Below are positions 37,601 through 46,639 of a stretch of DNA of 64,000 nucleotides, in pieces. The stretch is from Citrobacter braakii (lineage in GTDB: Bacteria; Pseudomonadota; Gammaproteobacteria; Enterobacterales; Enterobacteriaceae), in contig NZ_NAEW01000004.1 of assembly GCF_002075345.1 (NCBI RefSeq), forward strand, positions 415,430-479,429, given 5' to 3'. The number at the start of each line of letters is the position of its first letter. Positions within the stretch are counted from its first letter, which is position 1. The notes under the pieces are model-generated. The model had not been told where the DNA came from, made no database searches, and saw only the letters and a program-made list of their open reading frames with translations. A program made the translations under genes and the position numbers.

Positions 37601-39266
37601 GGTCGTTCTCCCTGGTCTCCGCAAGAGCTGTTGTCAATGCAGGATGATCAGCTAACGATGTCGGCGTACCGATAGCCAAAATACGTCCTTCGTCAAGAAG
37701 AATGATCCTGTCAGCTCGCTGACACAATTGCGCATCATGCGTAACGACCAGCCGGGTAGCCGGACACTGCGCCAACATTGTGATGATACGTTCACGATTC
37801 GCGGGATCTTGCCCAGAGGTCGGTTCATCAGCCAGCAAAACGGGACGCCGTGCCAGCAGGGATCTTGCGATGGCAAGGCGCTGCTCTTCCCCCCCAGAAA
37901 GCCGGGGGGCGGCATCCAACTGCCCATCAAGCCGTTCTGACAGCCCCAATGCCGCCAGCATTTGCCACAACTCTTCATCGCTGGTGTTATTAGCAAACAG
38001 TGTCAGGTTATCACGAATCGATACGGACAGCATTTTACAGTCCTGTGGCACGCTACCAACCAGTGTATTGAATGCTGAAAGTGAAAACTGCTCACTGGGG
38101 ATACCATTAAACAGTATCTGTCCACTATCGTATTCCATATAGCGGGCAATAAGATTCAGCAACGTACTTTTACCACTCCCGGAAGACCCGACTATAACCC
38201 ACCATTCTCCCGCTTTTATGCTTACATCAATGCCCTGCAAAATCCGGCGTTCATCCTGACAGAAACCAAGATTTATCAGCTGTACATCAATTGCCTCGGG
38301 TAAAGGGGAAGGTAGATAGTGTGCTCCCCATCTTATTTCGGGGTAAGCCAGCAAGGTTCTGATTCGTCCAGCAGCCATTTTTGCAGCACGTAACGCATCA
38401 CCGCCATGTCCCATAGCCATAACAGGTTGCGTCAGGTGGCGTAACAGAAAAATGAAGAGTATCAATTCGCTCAACCGAAGCTCCGGTACCAATATGCGGA
38501 CACCCAGTAACAGCCAGCCTGTCATAAACGCTGAACTGAGTAACAACTGAGTTCCGGCCCCCATGCTGCCTATACGCCCGAGCCAACAATGAAAAGCCGT
38601 CATAAAATCCTTCAGCCTCTTTCGGGTTCTGGCTTCAATGCCTCGCTCCGGGAACTGACGAGCCAGGAAGGGATAAGCCACCAGTTGTTGATAATCATCG
38701 TTCAACTTTCTTAATGACTGATCCCGATGTTCAAACAGATAGCGGAATCGAGGTGAGCTGATAAAATGGAACAGTAGTGCCGTAAATAACAGCGGAATGA
38801 GCAGGAATAACAGCAAGGAAAACTTAACAGTTGCAAGAATAATCAGTGCACAGGTGGGTAATACCAAAACTTGAACCAGATCGGCAGGTGCGTGCGCGAC
38901 GAGTTGATGCAATGCCTGAATATCCTGCGACAGTGCACGGGTAACCCCACTTTCTCCCTGCCGTACAAACCAGTTAAGTGGAAGTTGGGTGAGTTTAACC
39001 GACAGCCGTTGACGAAGATGATGGCTCAGGTGGGCATCAAGTAAATGGGTAAGGTGCAGCGCCAACGTTTGTGAGACTAACCACAGCCCCAAAGCTCCCG
39101 CAACAGCTGTGAGCCAGAATAGCCATGTTGAAGGTACCGCGTCGACCATACAGGCAATGGCGAGCCAAGGAACCAGTGAACTAATACCGCTGAATACCTG
39201 CAGCCCCAGCGCGGAATAGAGCATGATGCGAAATGGGTTCGTTAGTACCCGTAAATCATCCAACAT
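37590..39266 (-). CDS. Siderophore ABC transporter, fused membrane/ATPase (YbtP/PchH-like)
   Basis: A 558-residue half-transporter, the likely partner of the next gene. Membrane helices fill the N-terminal half. The ATPase has Walker A GSSGSGKST, signature LSGGEEQRLAIAR, Walker B VLLADEPTSGQD and His in LVVTHD. The start MLDDLRVL is chosen because GGAGGGAGAT precedes it; the open frame reaches 39323. The second half of the signature and the D-loop differ from its partner, as expected for an asymmetric heterodimer. Confidence 0.88.
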   Translation of the reverse strand: MLDDLRVLTNPFRIMLYSALGLQVFSGISSLVPWLAIACMVDAVPSTWLFWLTAVAGALGLWLVSQTLALHLTHLLDAHLSHHLRQRLSVKLTQLPLNWFVRQGESGVTRALSQDIQALHQLVAHAPADLVQVLVLPTCALIILATVKFSLLLFLLIPLLFTALLFHFISSPRFRYLFEHRDQSLRKLNDDYQQLVAYPFLARQFPERGIEARTRKRLKDFMTAFHCWLGRIGSMGAGTQLLLSSAFMTGWLLLGVRILVPELRLSELILFIFLLRHLTQPVMAMGHGGDALRAAKMAAGRIRTLLAYPEIRWGAHYLPSPLPEAIDVQLINLGFCQDERRILQGIDVSIKAGEWWVIVGSSGSGKSTLLNLIARYMEYDSGQILFNGIPSEQFSLSAFNTLVGSVPQDCKMLSVSIRDNLTLFANNTSDEELWQMLAALGLSERLDGQLDAAPRLSGGEEQRLAIARSLLARRPVLLADEPTSGQDPANRERIITMLAQCPATRLVVTHDAQLCQRADRIILLDEGRILAIGTPTSLADHPALTTALAETRENDHEA

Positions 39267-39319
39267 ATCTCCCTCCACTTCTGAATTATCGACTATAACG
39301 AAAATGAGGTACGACCTCA

Positions 39320-40147
39320 TCAATAACGACTTTTGGAAACTGAACTTTTTCTTTCGATAGAGTCATGGTGACGTTTGGTCAGACCATCAATCAGGATTTG
39401 TGGTATCCCTCTTGAACAGAGCTCTATTCTGGTATTAACACCATAGACCTGAGCAAGATTCTGCGGCGTAATAACCTCCTCGGGTCCCCCATCAGCAACA
39501 AGATCACCTTGATGAAGCATTAATATATGATCACCATGTCTCAGTGAGACATTAATGTCATGGATAACGATAACGGTAACGATATCTCGCTTCAGGGTTT
39601 CGGCTTTGATTAAATCCATTACATGGAACTGGTAATTAAGATCCAGTGCGCTGAGTGGTTCATCCAGTAATAATAAAGAGGGGTGACGAATAAGCGATTG
39701 AGCTAATCCAACCATCTGTTTCTGCCCACCAGAAAGTTCATCAAGCAAGGTCAAAGCCAGATGGGCAATACCCAATTGTTCCAGCAAAGCCATTACTTCC
39801 GATTTGTTGACGGTACTGTCATGCTGACCCGCAGAGCGTTGGGCTACCAGTATTGATTCCAGTACACTAAGATGCACTCCTGCAGGTAAGGATTGCGGAA
39901 GATAAACAATTCGCCCTGCTCGTTGAGCGAAGGAGAGTGAAAGCAGGTCATCATTACCGTGCCAGATCTTACCGGTCGCCACATTTAATCCGGCCATCGC
40001 TCTAAGCAAAGTGGATTTGCCACTACCGTTAGGCCCCAGTAAAACAGTGAGCTTTCCTGCAGGAAGTGCAGAAACTGATAAATCGCGAATTATCGGCCGC
40101 TTACCGTAACCAGTTGAAAGATTGTCAATACGAACATCCTTACCCAT
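39320..40147 (-). CDS. Ferri-siderophore ABC importer ATPase (FepC/FecE family)
   Basis: A 275-residue cytoplasmic ATPase that would power uptake of the ferri-siderophore through the FecCD-type permease. Walker A is GPNGSGKST (about residues 37-45), signature LSGGQKQMVGLAQ, Walker B LLLLDEPLSALD, and switch His in VIHDINV. The start overlaps the permease stop (TAATG), which fits tight coupling. The C-terminal about 20 residues are basic and extend beyond the usual FepC end. Confidence 0.93.
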   Translation of the reverse strand: MGKDVRIDNLSTGYGKRPIIRDLSVSALPAGKLTVLLGPNGSGKSTLLRAMAGLNVATGKIWHGNDDLLSLSFAQRAGRIVYLPQSLPAGVHLSVLESILVAQRSAGQHDSTVNKSEVMALLEQLGIAHLALTLLDELSGGQKQMVGLAQSLIRHPSLLLLDEPLSALDLNYQFHVMDLIKAETLKRDIVTVIVIHDINVSLRHGDHILMLHQGDLVADGGPEEVITPQNLAQVYGVNTRIELCSRGIPQILIDGLTKRHHDSIERKSSVSKSRY

Positions 40148-41229
40148 TAAAGATATCTCCGGTTACGAAAAATAATACTTAAAAAGAAAGGGATTCCGAC
40201 TAAAGATGTGACAATTCCCACTGGAATGATGACACCTGGGATAATATTTTTTGATACCACAGAAGCTATCGATAACATTAGCGCTCCCAGTAACGCACTG
40301 GCGGATAAATAGAACCGATGATCCTCACCGAACAGCATGCGGGCTATATGTGGTGCGACTAAACCGATAAATCCTACTGGGCCAATAAAAGCTACAACAA
40401 GAGAAGAAATAATACTGATACGTAATAAAGTCATCAATCTCAGACTACGAACATCAATTCCAAAACTAATAGCTCTATCTTCACCTAATCTCAGAGCCGT
40501 CAATTTCCATGAATCCTTGATGGATAAGGGTAATAAAATAATCACTGCGATCAGCAGAATTCCTAGTTTATCCCATGAAGCTCTCCCAAGATTCCCCATC
40601 GTCCAGAATATAAGTCCCTGAAGAGTATCCTGTGTAGCGATGAACTGCATTACAGATACCAGCGCGTTAAATGTAAAGACAAGAGAGATGCCAAACAGAA
40701 CGACCCCCGATGTTGAGACTTTCATCCATCGGGAAACTGTATCCAATAATAGCGTGGCGAGAAGGGCAAAAATAAAGGCATTGAGTGAGATTATCCATTG
40801 TGAAGAAACGCCCGGAAGGGTAATGCCAGAGACTATTGCAAGGGAGGCACCAAATGCAGCGGCAGATGAGACTCCTAGAGTAAACGGACTGGCTAATGGA
40901 TTATTCAGTATGGTTTGCATTTCAGCACCGGCAACACCCAGGGATAATCCAACCACCACAGCCATCAGCGCATATGGTAAGCGAATATCCCAGACGATAA
41001 CGCGGGATGCGACATCCACGCTCTGGGGAGAAATAAGTGTATTCCATAGAGATGATAACGTCAGACCGGAAGGTCCGAGAGTAAAGTCCAGTAACAGCGT
41101 ACAACTGATTGCAGCGAACAAAATTCCGAGATACAACAGACGTAAACGCAAAATGGCTCGATATCGGTTCATCATATGGATACGGTTTTTCTCATAACAC
41201 TCTGTTTGTAATTCACAGCTCTCTTTCAT
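40147..41229 (-). CDS. Ferri-siderophore ABC importer permease (FecCD family)
   Basis: A 360-residue inner-membrane permease with about ten hydrophobic segments. The FecCD/BtuC pattern is clear: LPYALMAVVVGLSLGVAGAE, then QTILNNPLASPFTLGVSSAA, and FIGPVGFIGLVAPHIARMLFG, which contacts the ATPase. Start at the ATG after AGGAAACTGAGTG. Only one permease gene is present, so it should act as a homodimer, unlike the FepD/FepG pair of enterobactin. Confidence 0.92.
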   Translation of the reverse strand: MKESCELQTECYEKNRIHMMNRYRAILRLRLLYLGILFAAISCTLLLDFTLGPSGLTLSSLWNTLISPQSVDVASRVIVWDIRLPYALMAVVVGLSLGVAGAEMQTILNNPLASPFTLGVSSAAAFGASLAIVSGITLPGVSSQWIISLNAFIFALLATLLLDTVSRWMKVSTSGVVLFGISLVFTFNALVSVMQFIATQDTLQGLIFWTMGNLGRASWDKLGILLIAVIILLPLSIKDSWKLTALRLGEDRAISFGIDVRSLRLMTLLRISIISSLVVAFIGPVGFIGLVAPHIARMLFGEDHRFYLSASALLGALMLSIASVVSKNIIPGVIIPVGIVTSLVGIPFFLSIIFRNRRYL

Positions 41230-41283
41230 CACTCAGTTTCCTGTCGGACCAGCGCATAAATCGAATGAGTAGTTGTATTCAGG

Positions 41284-42390
41284 TCAAGGTTTCACGGGAA
41301 GTGTTGTCCAGAATGTTCCTTCGAGTGGAACGGATAACCACCGGCTAGTTACGATGTGTAATGTTTCTTCGGGATCCAGGTCTTCGAACAGGTTGGGATG
41401 CAACATTTTTGCCATAGCCTCAACACCGATAAGATAGAGTGGACTATCGAAAAAGAAGAGCCAAACACCACCGACATGTCCCTTTTTTACGGCAGGCAGA
41501 TTAGCTAGTTCCGGAGTTGACAATATGTGCTGTAGGCTGTCAGAGGCCTGTGAAGATGAGATACCAGTACCAATCTGTAGACCATCACGACTCACCGTTG
41601 AACCACCGCCAGCGAGATAAAAATCAGGATTACTCGCGATTATAAATTCCGGATTGAGTTTACCTGCTGGCGCGGTAATTTTATCAGCACCGATGTTGTA
41701 GCCCCCCGCAGCCGCAATAAAATCGTTCAAGCTGCCTGAACCGGAGGTCACACAACAGTCCCCTCTTCCGGGATTGATATGAAAAAATACTCTGGGAAGA
41801 GTATCCACTCCAGCCAGCCTCTGCTTTAGGATATCTGCACGTTGTTGCCAGAAAGCAATGATCTGTTCTGCCTGATTATCCCTGCCGAGTACCTTTCCGA
41901 GTAACCTCAGGCTTGGCACAGTATTGCTTAACGGCTTGCGGAAAAAATCAACAAATATGTAGGGTATATGTGCGGCATCCAGTGCTTCAAGACCTTGTGG
42001 CATAGGACCATACAGCGTAAAAATGACTAGGTCGGGCTTGGCGGCAATCGCCGCCTCCATAGAGAAGGTTCCTGTATTCATGGTTCCCAGTACTGGAATT
42101 TTACGCGCGGAGGGCCAGGTGGAAATAATTGCCTCCCATGTGGCAGGTGAGTAGCGCTGCAGATCATCCCCCCAACCAACAATATTGCTGATAGGATCTT
42201 TTTCCAGCATAGCCAGCGTAATAATGTGCCGACTCTCACTAAGAATAATCCGTTTGGCCGGTTCGGGGAGTGTGACTTTACGCTGTAACATATCAGTAAC
42301 AGTAATTGTCGCTCCAATACTGGGGACGGCACATAACAGACCGAATAAAGTCAGTAGTGTAAGGGAAAAACACATTTTGAATTTTTTCAT
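41284..42390 (-). CDS. Periplasmic ferri-siderophore binding protein
   Basis: A 368-residue class III periplasmic binding protein. A signal peptide (about 26 residues, ending near SIGA-TI) is followed by the typical TVTDMLQRKVTLPEPAKRII start. The two-lobed fold is indicated by KPDLVIF and ADKITAP regions. It lies between the receptor and the permease and should hand the iron-loaded siderophore from the TonB receptor to the importer. Whether it is free or membrane-tethered cannot be told; no lipobox Cys is seen at the cleavage site. Confidence 0.9.
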   Translation of the reverse strand: MKKFKMCFSLTLLTLFGLLCAVPSIGATITVTDMLQRKVTLPEPAKRIILSESRHIITLAMLEKDPISNIVGWGDDLQRYSPATWEAIISTWPSARKIPVLGTMNTGTFSMEAAIAAKPDLVIFTLYGPMPQGLEALDAAHIPYIFVDFFRKPLSNTVPSLRLLGKVLGRDNQAEQIIAFWQQRADILKQRLAGVDTLPRVFFHINPGRGDCCVTSGSGSLNDFIAAAGGYNIGADKITAPAGKLNPEFIIASNPDFYLAGGGSTVSRDGLQIGTGISSSQASDSLQHILSTPELANLPAVKKGHVGGVWLFFFDSPLYLIGVEAMAKMLHPNLFEDLDPEETLHIVTSRWLSVPLEGTFWTTLPVKP

Positions 42391-42405
42391 TATTGTTTCC
42401 TTAAA

Positions 42406-44559
42406 TTACCAGTGCCATGAAAGAGTTGCAGCCAGTGAACGATCAAAACCATTACTACATGAGCTGCGTCTGGTGCTGGATGAACAACTGACCCAGTAAT
42501 GCTTATTGAATAGGTTATTGGCATTGAGCCCGATATTCAGGCCCGTCATGTGATTACTTAACTCGCCGAGATCGTAATGTAACGCCGCATCGACCAACGC
42601 GTAGTCCGGAACTTTTACATCGTTAGCCGTATCCGCCCACGTTGAGCCAACATAGCGTATGCCTGCGCCCACGCTTAAAGAGGCAAATGGTCCACTTGGA
42701 ATGGTGTAATTTGTCCATAGCGAAGCCATGTGTTCCGGCATGTTCGTCGGAGTTTTTCCTTTTGCTCCAGGTATGGTCGTTTTGGTTGTCTCCAGGTCAT
42801 TCCAGGTGTAGCTGGCTACCAGGTTCCAGTCTCTTGTGAGATTGGCAGTGGCTGATGTTTCAATACCTTTGGACGTGATCTGGCCTGTCTGGATGGTGTT
42901 TAGCCTTTGATTGGGATCCTGAGTGTCCACGTTATCCTGCTTTAGATCGAACCATGCCAGCGTGAACATTGCATTCATTTCCTGAGGCTGATACTTAACC
43001 CCAACCTCCCATTGTTTCCCTGTTGTGGGCTTATAGGCCTGGCCATAGAAATCCGTACCGAGCTTTGGAGCAAATGAGGTGGTATAGCTGACGTATGGGG
43101 CAACACCAATGTCGGTTACCCAGCTCATTCCGGCACGTCCGGTAAAATGGTGATCATCTTGTGAGGTGTTGTTATCCTTAAGGCGATTTTTGGTCGTGAC
43201 CTTTGCCCAGTCTTGTCGCGCAGAGAGATCAAGATTTAGACGTTCAAAAAACGACAGAGAGTTGGAAAGATAGACACCTGTTTCACTGGCATTTTGTAAG
43301 GTATTACTTACCGGTTTCGTTGCTGAGAAATGATTTTCGAACTTCGGATGATAGATATCAATGCTGCCAGCGGGGCTTGTATTGAGATAGTAGTCTTCGC
43401 TGGTATGACGAAAAGAGACACCAGCTACGCTTGAACCGTGAACAGAGCCTACGTCCCATTGTGTTTCGATATTATTATCCGTGGCAAAAATCTTGCCTTT
43501 AATCTCAAATTGATAGGCATCCAGGGTAAGCGTGCGCAGATCTTGCGCCAATCCCCTTCCATCTCGTGATTGCGTAAACAGGCGCGCATCAGTATAACGA
43601 CTGGCGGAATGAACACTCCAGCTATCGTTAATTATGTGGTCCAGTTCATAACCCAGATTCATCTGTTTCATATGGTTATTAAGGCCGGGGCCAGCCAGAT
43701 TACTGTTGCGATTAATCTGACCATTAGGATTGTTATTCAGGGTTCCCTGTATTGGCAATTGGGATTTAGGCGTTCCAAACTCATTACGGTTTACAGAGGC
43801 CAGTACTGTAAGAGCCGTACTGGTGTCAGGACGCCAGGTAAACGAGGGGGCCAGATAAAGGGTATTGTCTGGTACATGTTTAAACTGAGTATTGCTGTCA
43901 CGGGCTACACCTACGACCCGATACAGTAAGCTTTTATCATCGTTGACAGGTCCTGATGTATCAAACTGCCATTGTTTTCTGCCATAGCTTCCCCCCTGGA
44001 AGCCCACCTCGTGCCTGGTATCAAGAGTAGGGTGTTTACTGACGGCATTGATGATGCCTCCAGGGGAACCTGCCCCATACAAAAAGCCGTTCGGTCCACG
44101 AAGGACATCAATTTTCTCCAGACCATATGGTTCGTAACGAACGTAGGATTGCTGAGTGACAGAACGCAGGCCGTCCTGCAAAATTCCGTTAAGCGTGGCA
44201 TTAAATCCGCGAATGCTGAAGTAGTCAAAGCGGGAAGCTATTGCCGCATTTGAGGCAAAAACCCCAGGAGTATACTGTAATGCCTGGGTGATACTCTGTA
44301 CGTTGCGATCATCCAGTTCATTGCGAGTAATTACCGAAACAGATTGTGGGGTTTCCAGAATAGAATCATTTGTTCGGCTGGCAGTATTACTGGAGTGAGC
44401 AACATAACTCTTTTTCGATGCTGTATTATCGCTGGCAATAACTGTAAGTGTTTCTTCTGCCATCACACTATTTGCATGAATAATAAATGCAAGACAGGTA
44501 AATGGTGCTCTCCAGCGGAGACCATTCTCGTTTTTATTTCTCATTACAGTTTTTCTCAT
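42406..44559 (-). CDS. TonB-dependent outer-membrane siderophore receptor (FhuA/FoxA/FetA-like)
   Basis: A 717-residue beta-barrel receptor. A signal peptide ends near VMA-EE at about residue 34. The TonB box is ETLTVIAS, directly at the mature N-terminus. The plug contains ETPQSVSVITRNELDDRN and VLRGPNGFLYGAGSPGG. The end pattern, with two cysteines in WVSCSSSTRRSSC and a terminal aromatic (SWHW), matches the FhuA/FoxA group, to which enantio-pyochelin receptors (FetA) also belong. FyuA and FptA of yersiniabactin and pyochelin are different. It starts the transport half of the gene series, with 263 AT-rich bases before it that may carry a promoter. Confidence 0.92.
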   Translation of the reverse strand: MRKTVMRNKNENGLRWRAPFTCLAFIIHANSVMAEETLTVIASDNTASKKSYVAHSSNTASRTNDSILETPQSVSVITRNELDDRNVQSITQALQYTPGVFASNAAIASRFDYFSIRGFNATLNGILQDGLRSVTQQSYVRYEPYGLEKIDVLRGPNGFLYGAGSPGGIINAVSKHPTLDTRHEVGFQGGSYGRKQWQFDTSGPVNDDKSLLYRVVGVARDSNTQFKHVPDNTLYLAPSFTWRPDTSTALTVLASVNRNEFGTPKSQLPIQGTLNNNPNGQINRNSNLAGPGLNNHMKQMNLGYELDHIINDSWSVHSASRYTDARLFTQSRDGRGLAQDLRTLTLDAYQFEIKGKIFATDNNIETQWDVGSVHGSSVAGVSFRHTSEDYYLNTSPAGSIDIYHPKFENHFSATKPVSNTLQNASETGVYLSNSLSFFERLNLDLSARQDWAKVTTKNRLKDNNTSQDDHHFTGRAGMSWVTDIGVAPYVSYTTSFAPKLGTDFYGQAYKPTTGKQWEVGVKYQPQEMNAMFTLAWFDLKQDNVDTQDPNQRLNTIQTGQITSKGIETSATANLTRDWNLVASYTWNDLETTKTTIPGAKGKTPTNMPEHMASLWTNYTIPSGPFASLSVGAGIRYVGSTWADTANDVKVPDYALVDAALHYDLGELSNHMTGLNIGLNANNLFNKHYWVSCSSSTRRSSCSNGFDRSLAATLSWHW

Positions 44560-44822
44560 AGCAAAGCCTATATATTTGTCAATTTGAAAAGAGATATAAG
44601 TAAGATGCTGAATGAATAATCAGCAATATTTTCGTAACCAGGGAATAAGTTTTTCTTACCCGAACAGATAGCAATAACGGAATACTTATCAGTATCGGGC
44701 TTAAAAATCTCAGCAAACAGGTCATATATTCAGACACTGTTGGCACAGGATGATAATTCGTTGATTACGAAATCAAATCTTTCAATTTTCTATGTTCCTA
44801 CTATCTATTCATAAATAGCTCC
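44560..44822. other. Gap between thioesterase and receptor genes
   Basis: The 263 AT-rich bases hold no gene. Room exists for a separate promoter of the receptor and transport genes. I see no convincing Fur box here. Confidence 0.45.
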
Positions 44823-45572
44823 TTATGGCATATCAAAAGATATTCCGGTGTGTTTTTGAATCATTAATTTCACGACTTTCGGCCAGTGATTAACGAGATA
44901 GAAGTGATCACCAGGCCAATGGAATAATTGAAAACGGGCACAGGTAAAACGAGCCCAACCCAGCGCCTCGTCCTTAGTCACTTCGCTGTCGCTCTCACCA
45001 TGCAGCACCGTGAGAGGCGAGATCAGGGTACATGTTGACGTCGGTTGCCAGCGTTCAATTAGCGCATAGTCATGACGTAGCTGTTTTAGCACGATTTCGC
45101 GCATTTCCGAGAAATCAAACAGTGTTAAGGACGTCGCAGAGAAGCGAGCTACTTCATTAATGAGTTGTTGGTCTGAGGCCAGATGAAAGTCCGTGGGGTT
45201 CCAGATATCAGGTGGCGTTAACCCAGACACAAATATTTGCTGAACCGGGTCCCCTCGCTGTTGTAACGCTATCGCCAACTCCCAGGCCAGAATGGCTCCC
45301 ATGCTATGTCCAAATAGGACACGTGGAAGCCTGGATGAGTGGGGGAGCAGCCTTAGCAGATCTGCAATGAGTGCCCTGATATCAAACACAGGTTTTGCAT
45401 CCAGACGCTCCTCCCGCAGGGGAAGTTGAAGCGCCCGCAGTGAAAAACCTTCCGGTAGCACATCTGCCCAGCGTTGAAAATAGCTTGCGCTACCGCCTGC
45501 ATGAGGAAAACACAAGATTTCGCAGTGTGGAGTTGAACATCGGTTCAGATAAGGAAATAAGTCGTTGCTCAT
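44823..45572 (-). CDS. Type II (editing) thioesterase, PchC/YbtT-like
   Basis: A 249-residue alpha/beta hydrolase that removes wrong acyl groups from NRPS carrier domains. The nucleophile is Ser90 in FGHSMGA, with Asp195 (GESDSEV) and His223 (PGDHFYL) completing the triad. PchC in pyochelin and YbtT in yersiniabactin clusters have the same role and size. The start codon overlaps the reductase stop codon. Confidence 0.92.
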   Translation of the reverse strand: MSNDLFPYLNRCSTPHCEILCFPHAGGSASYFQRWADVLPEGFSLRALQLPLREERLDAKPVFDIRALIADLLRLLPHSSRLPRVLFGHSMGAILAWELAIALQQRGDPVQQIFVSGLTPPDIWNPTDFHLASDQQLINEVARFSATSLTLFDFSEMREIVLKQLRHDYALIERWQPTSTCTLISPLTVLHGESDSEVTKDEALGWARFTCARFQLFHWPGDHFYLVNHWPKVVKLMIQKHTGISFDMP

Positions 45573-46639
45573 CAGATCGCTCCCTCTTCATTTGAAAACA
45601 GCGACGGAAGTTCTATCCAGCAACCTGTGACCAGGTTCTGCTGTATAAAATCGATAGTTCCCTCAGGAGAGAGAACATCTGCGGCGAAATGCAAACCCTT
45701 GGGGATAGTGTTTAACAGAATTTGCTGTGCCGCATAGGCTGTTACAGCTGCCGTTAGGCTGGAGCCACTGCTACAAGTAATGAGCCATGCACAGTGATGC
45801 TCATGTCCATCACTGTTACCTTGAGCTTCAACAGCCAACACGTGTTGCGCAGATTGACCGGCAAAGGCATTAATACTCAGAGCGACCAGATCATTAGCCG
45901 CATCAACATGACGATGTTCCTTTTTGGTTAGCCATTGACGCAGTTCATCAGAAGAGAACAGGTTGTACCAGCTAAGGTTGTGGATTTTCTCAGAATGACT
46001 AAGACGCAGCCATTCACTGGTCATAAAAGGTATAGCGGCAACCTCATGACGCATCATTGGTAGTTGTATCGCAGAAAGAGGCTTACATGGTCGTAACTTT
46101 CCTTGATATAGCATCACACCGGGAACGCCATAATCGCTATCAAGACTGGCAATGAAATCGACGGCTCCACCATAAGAGAACGGTTCACCGTTGAACGAGT
46201 AGCCAGTGGCGTTATCCATCATTTTAAAGTGTTGTCTGGCAATACGTAACATCAGGCCAGATAGACCAGGCAACATCCCCGCTGACAGAACACACCGTTG
46301 TGCAGCGTCGGCTTTATCTTTGAGGCAAAAATAGAGATGATCATCTCCTCCCGGGTCGAGGTAATCGCTACCAACATCGAAAGCCACACGGGCAACCCGA
46401 TCGGCGATGACACTTCCTGGCGCGGCGCAATTAATTATCAGTGCGCTTTCCAGGCAAAAATGTCGTAAATCTGAACAATCAAAAACATCAACAGGAAGGT
46501 ACTCGACCCCAGGGTGACGAACAGCAGGAAGCCGGCGGCTACCCACTCGCAGTTGCACCTTATTTGCTAACAGAGAGATAACCTGTTCTCCAACCGCACC
46601 ACTAGCCCCAATCACAGCCACTCTAGGTAAGTTATTCAC
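45572..46639 (-). CDS. PchK-like thiazoline reductase
   Basis: A 355-residue NAD(P)-dependent protein with a Rossmann motif VAVIGASGAVGEQVI at residues 8-22 and a saccharopine-dehydrogenase-like layout. By family knowledge this is the type of PchK, the reductase of enantio-pyochelin clusters. PchG and Irp3/YbtU belong to a different (Gfo/Idh-like) group. It should reduce the second thiazoline of the NRPS-bound intermediate to thiazolidine before N-methylation. Its start lies inside the NRPS end (8-base overlap) and its stop is in the thioesterase start. The assignment to PchK rests on motif type and context, not on an alignment I could run. Confidence 0.75.
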   Translation of the reverse strand: MNNLPRVAVIGASGAVGEQVISLLANKVQLRVGSRRLPAVRHPGVEYLPVDVFDCSDLRHFCLESALIINCAAPGSVIADRVARVAFDVGSDYLDPGGDDHLYFCLKDKADAAQRCVLSAGMLPGLSGLMLRIARQHFKMMDNATGYSFNGEPFSYGGAVDFIASLDSDYGVPGVMLYQGKLRPCKPLSAIQLPMMRHEVAAIPFMTSEWLRLSHSEKIHNLSWYNLFSSDELRQWLTKKEHRHVDAANDLVALSINAFAGQSAQHVLAVEAQGNSDGHEHHCAWLITCSSGSSLTAAVTAYAAQQILLNTIPKGLHFAADVLSPEGTIDFIQQNLVTGCWIELPSLFSNEEGAI

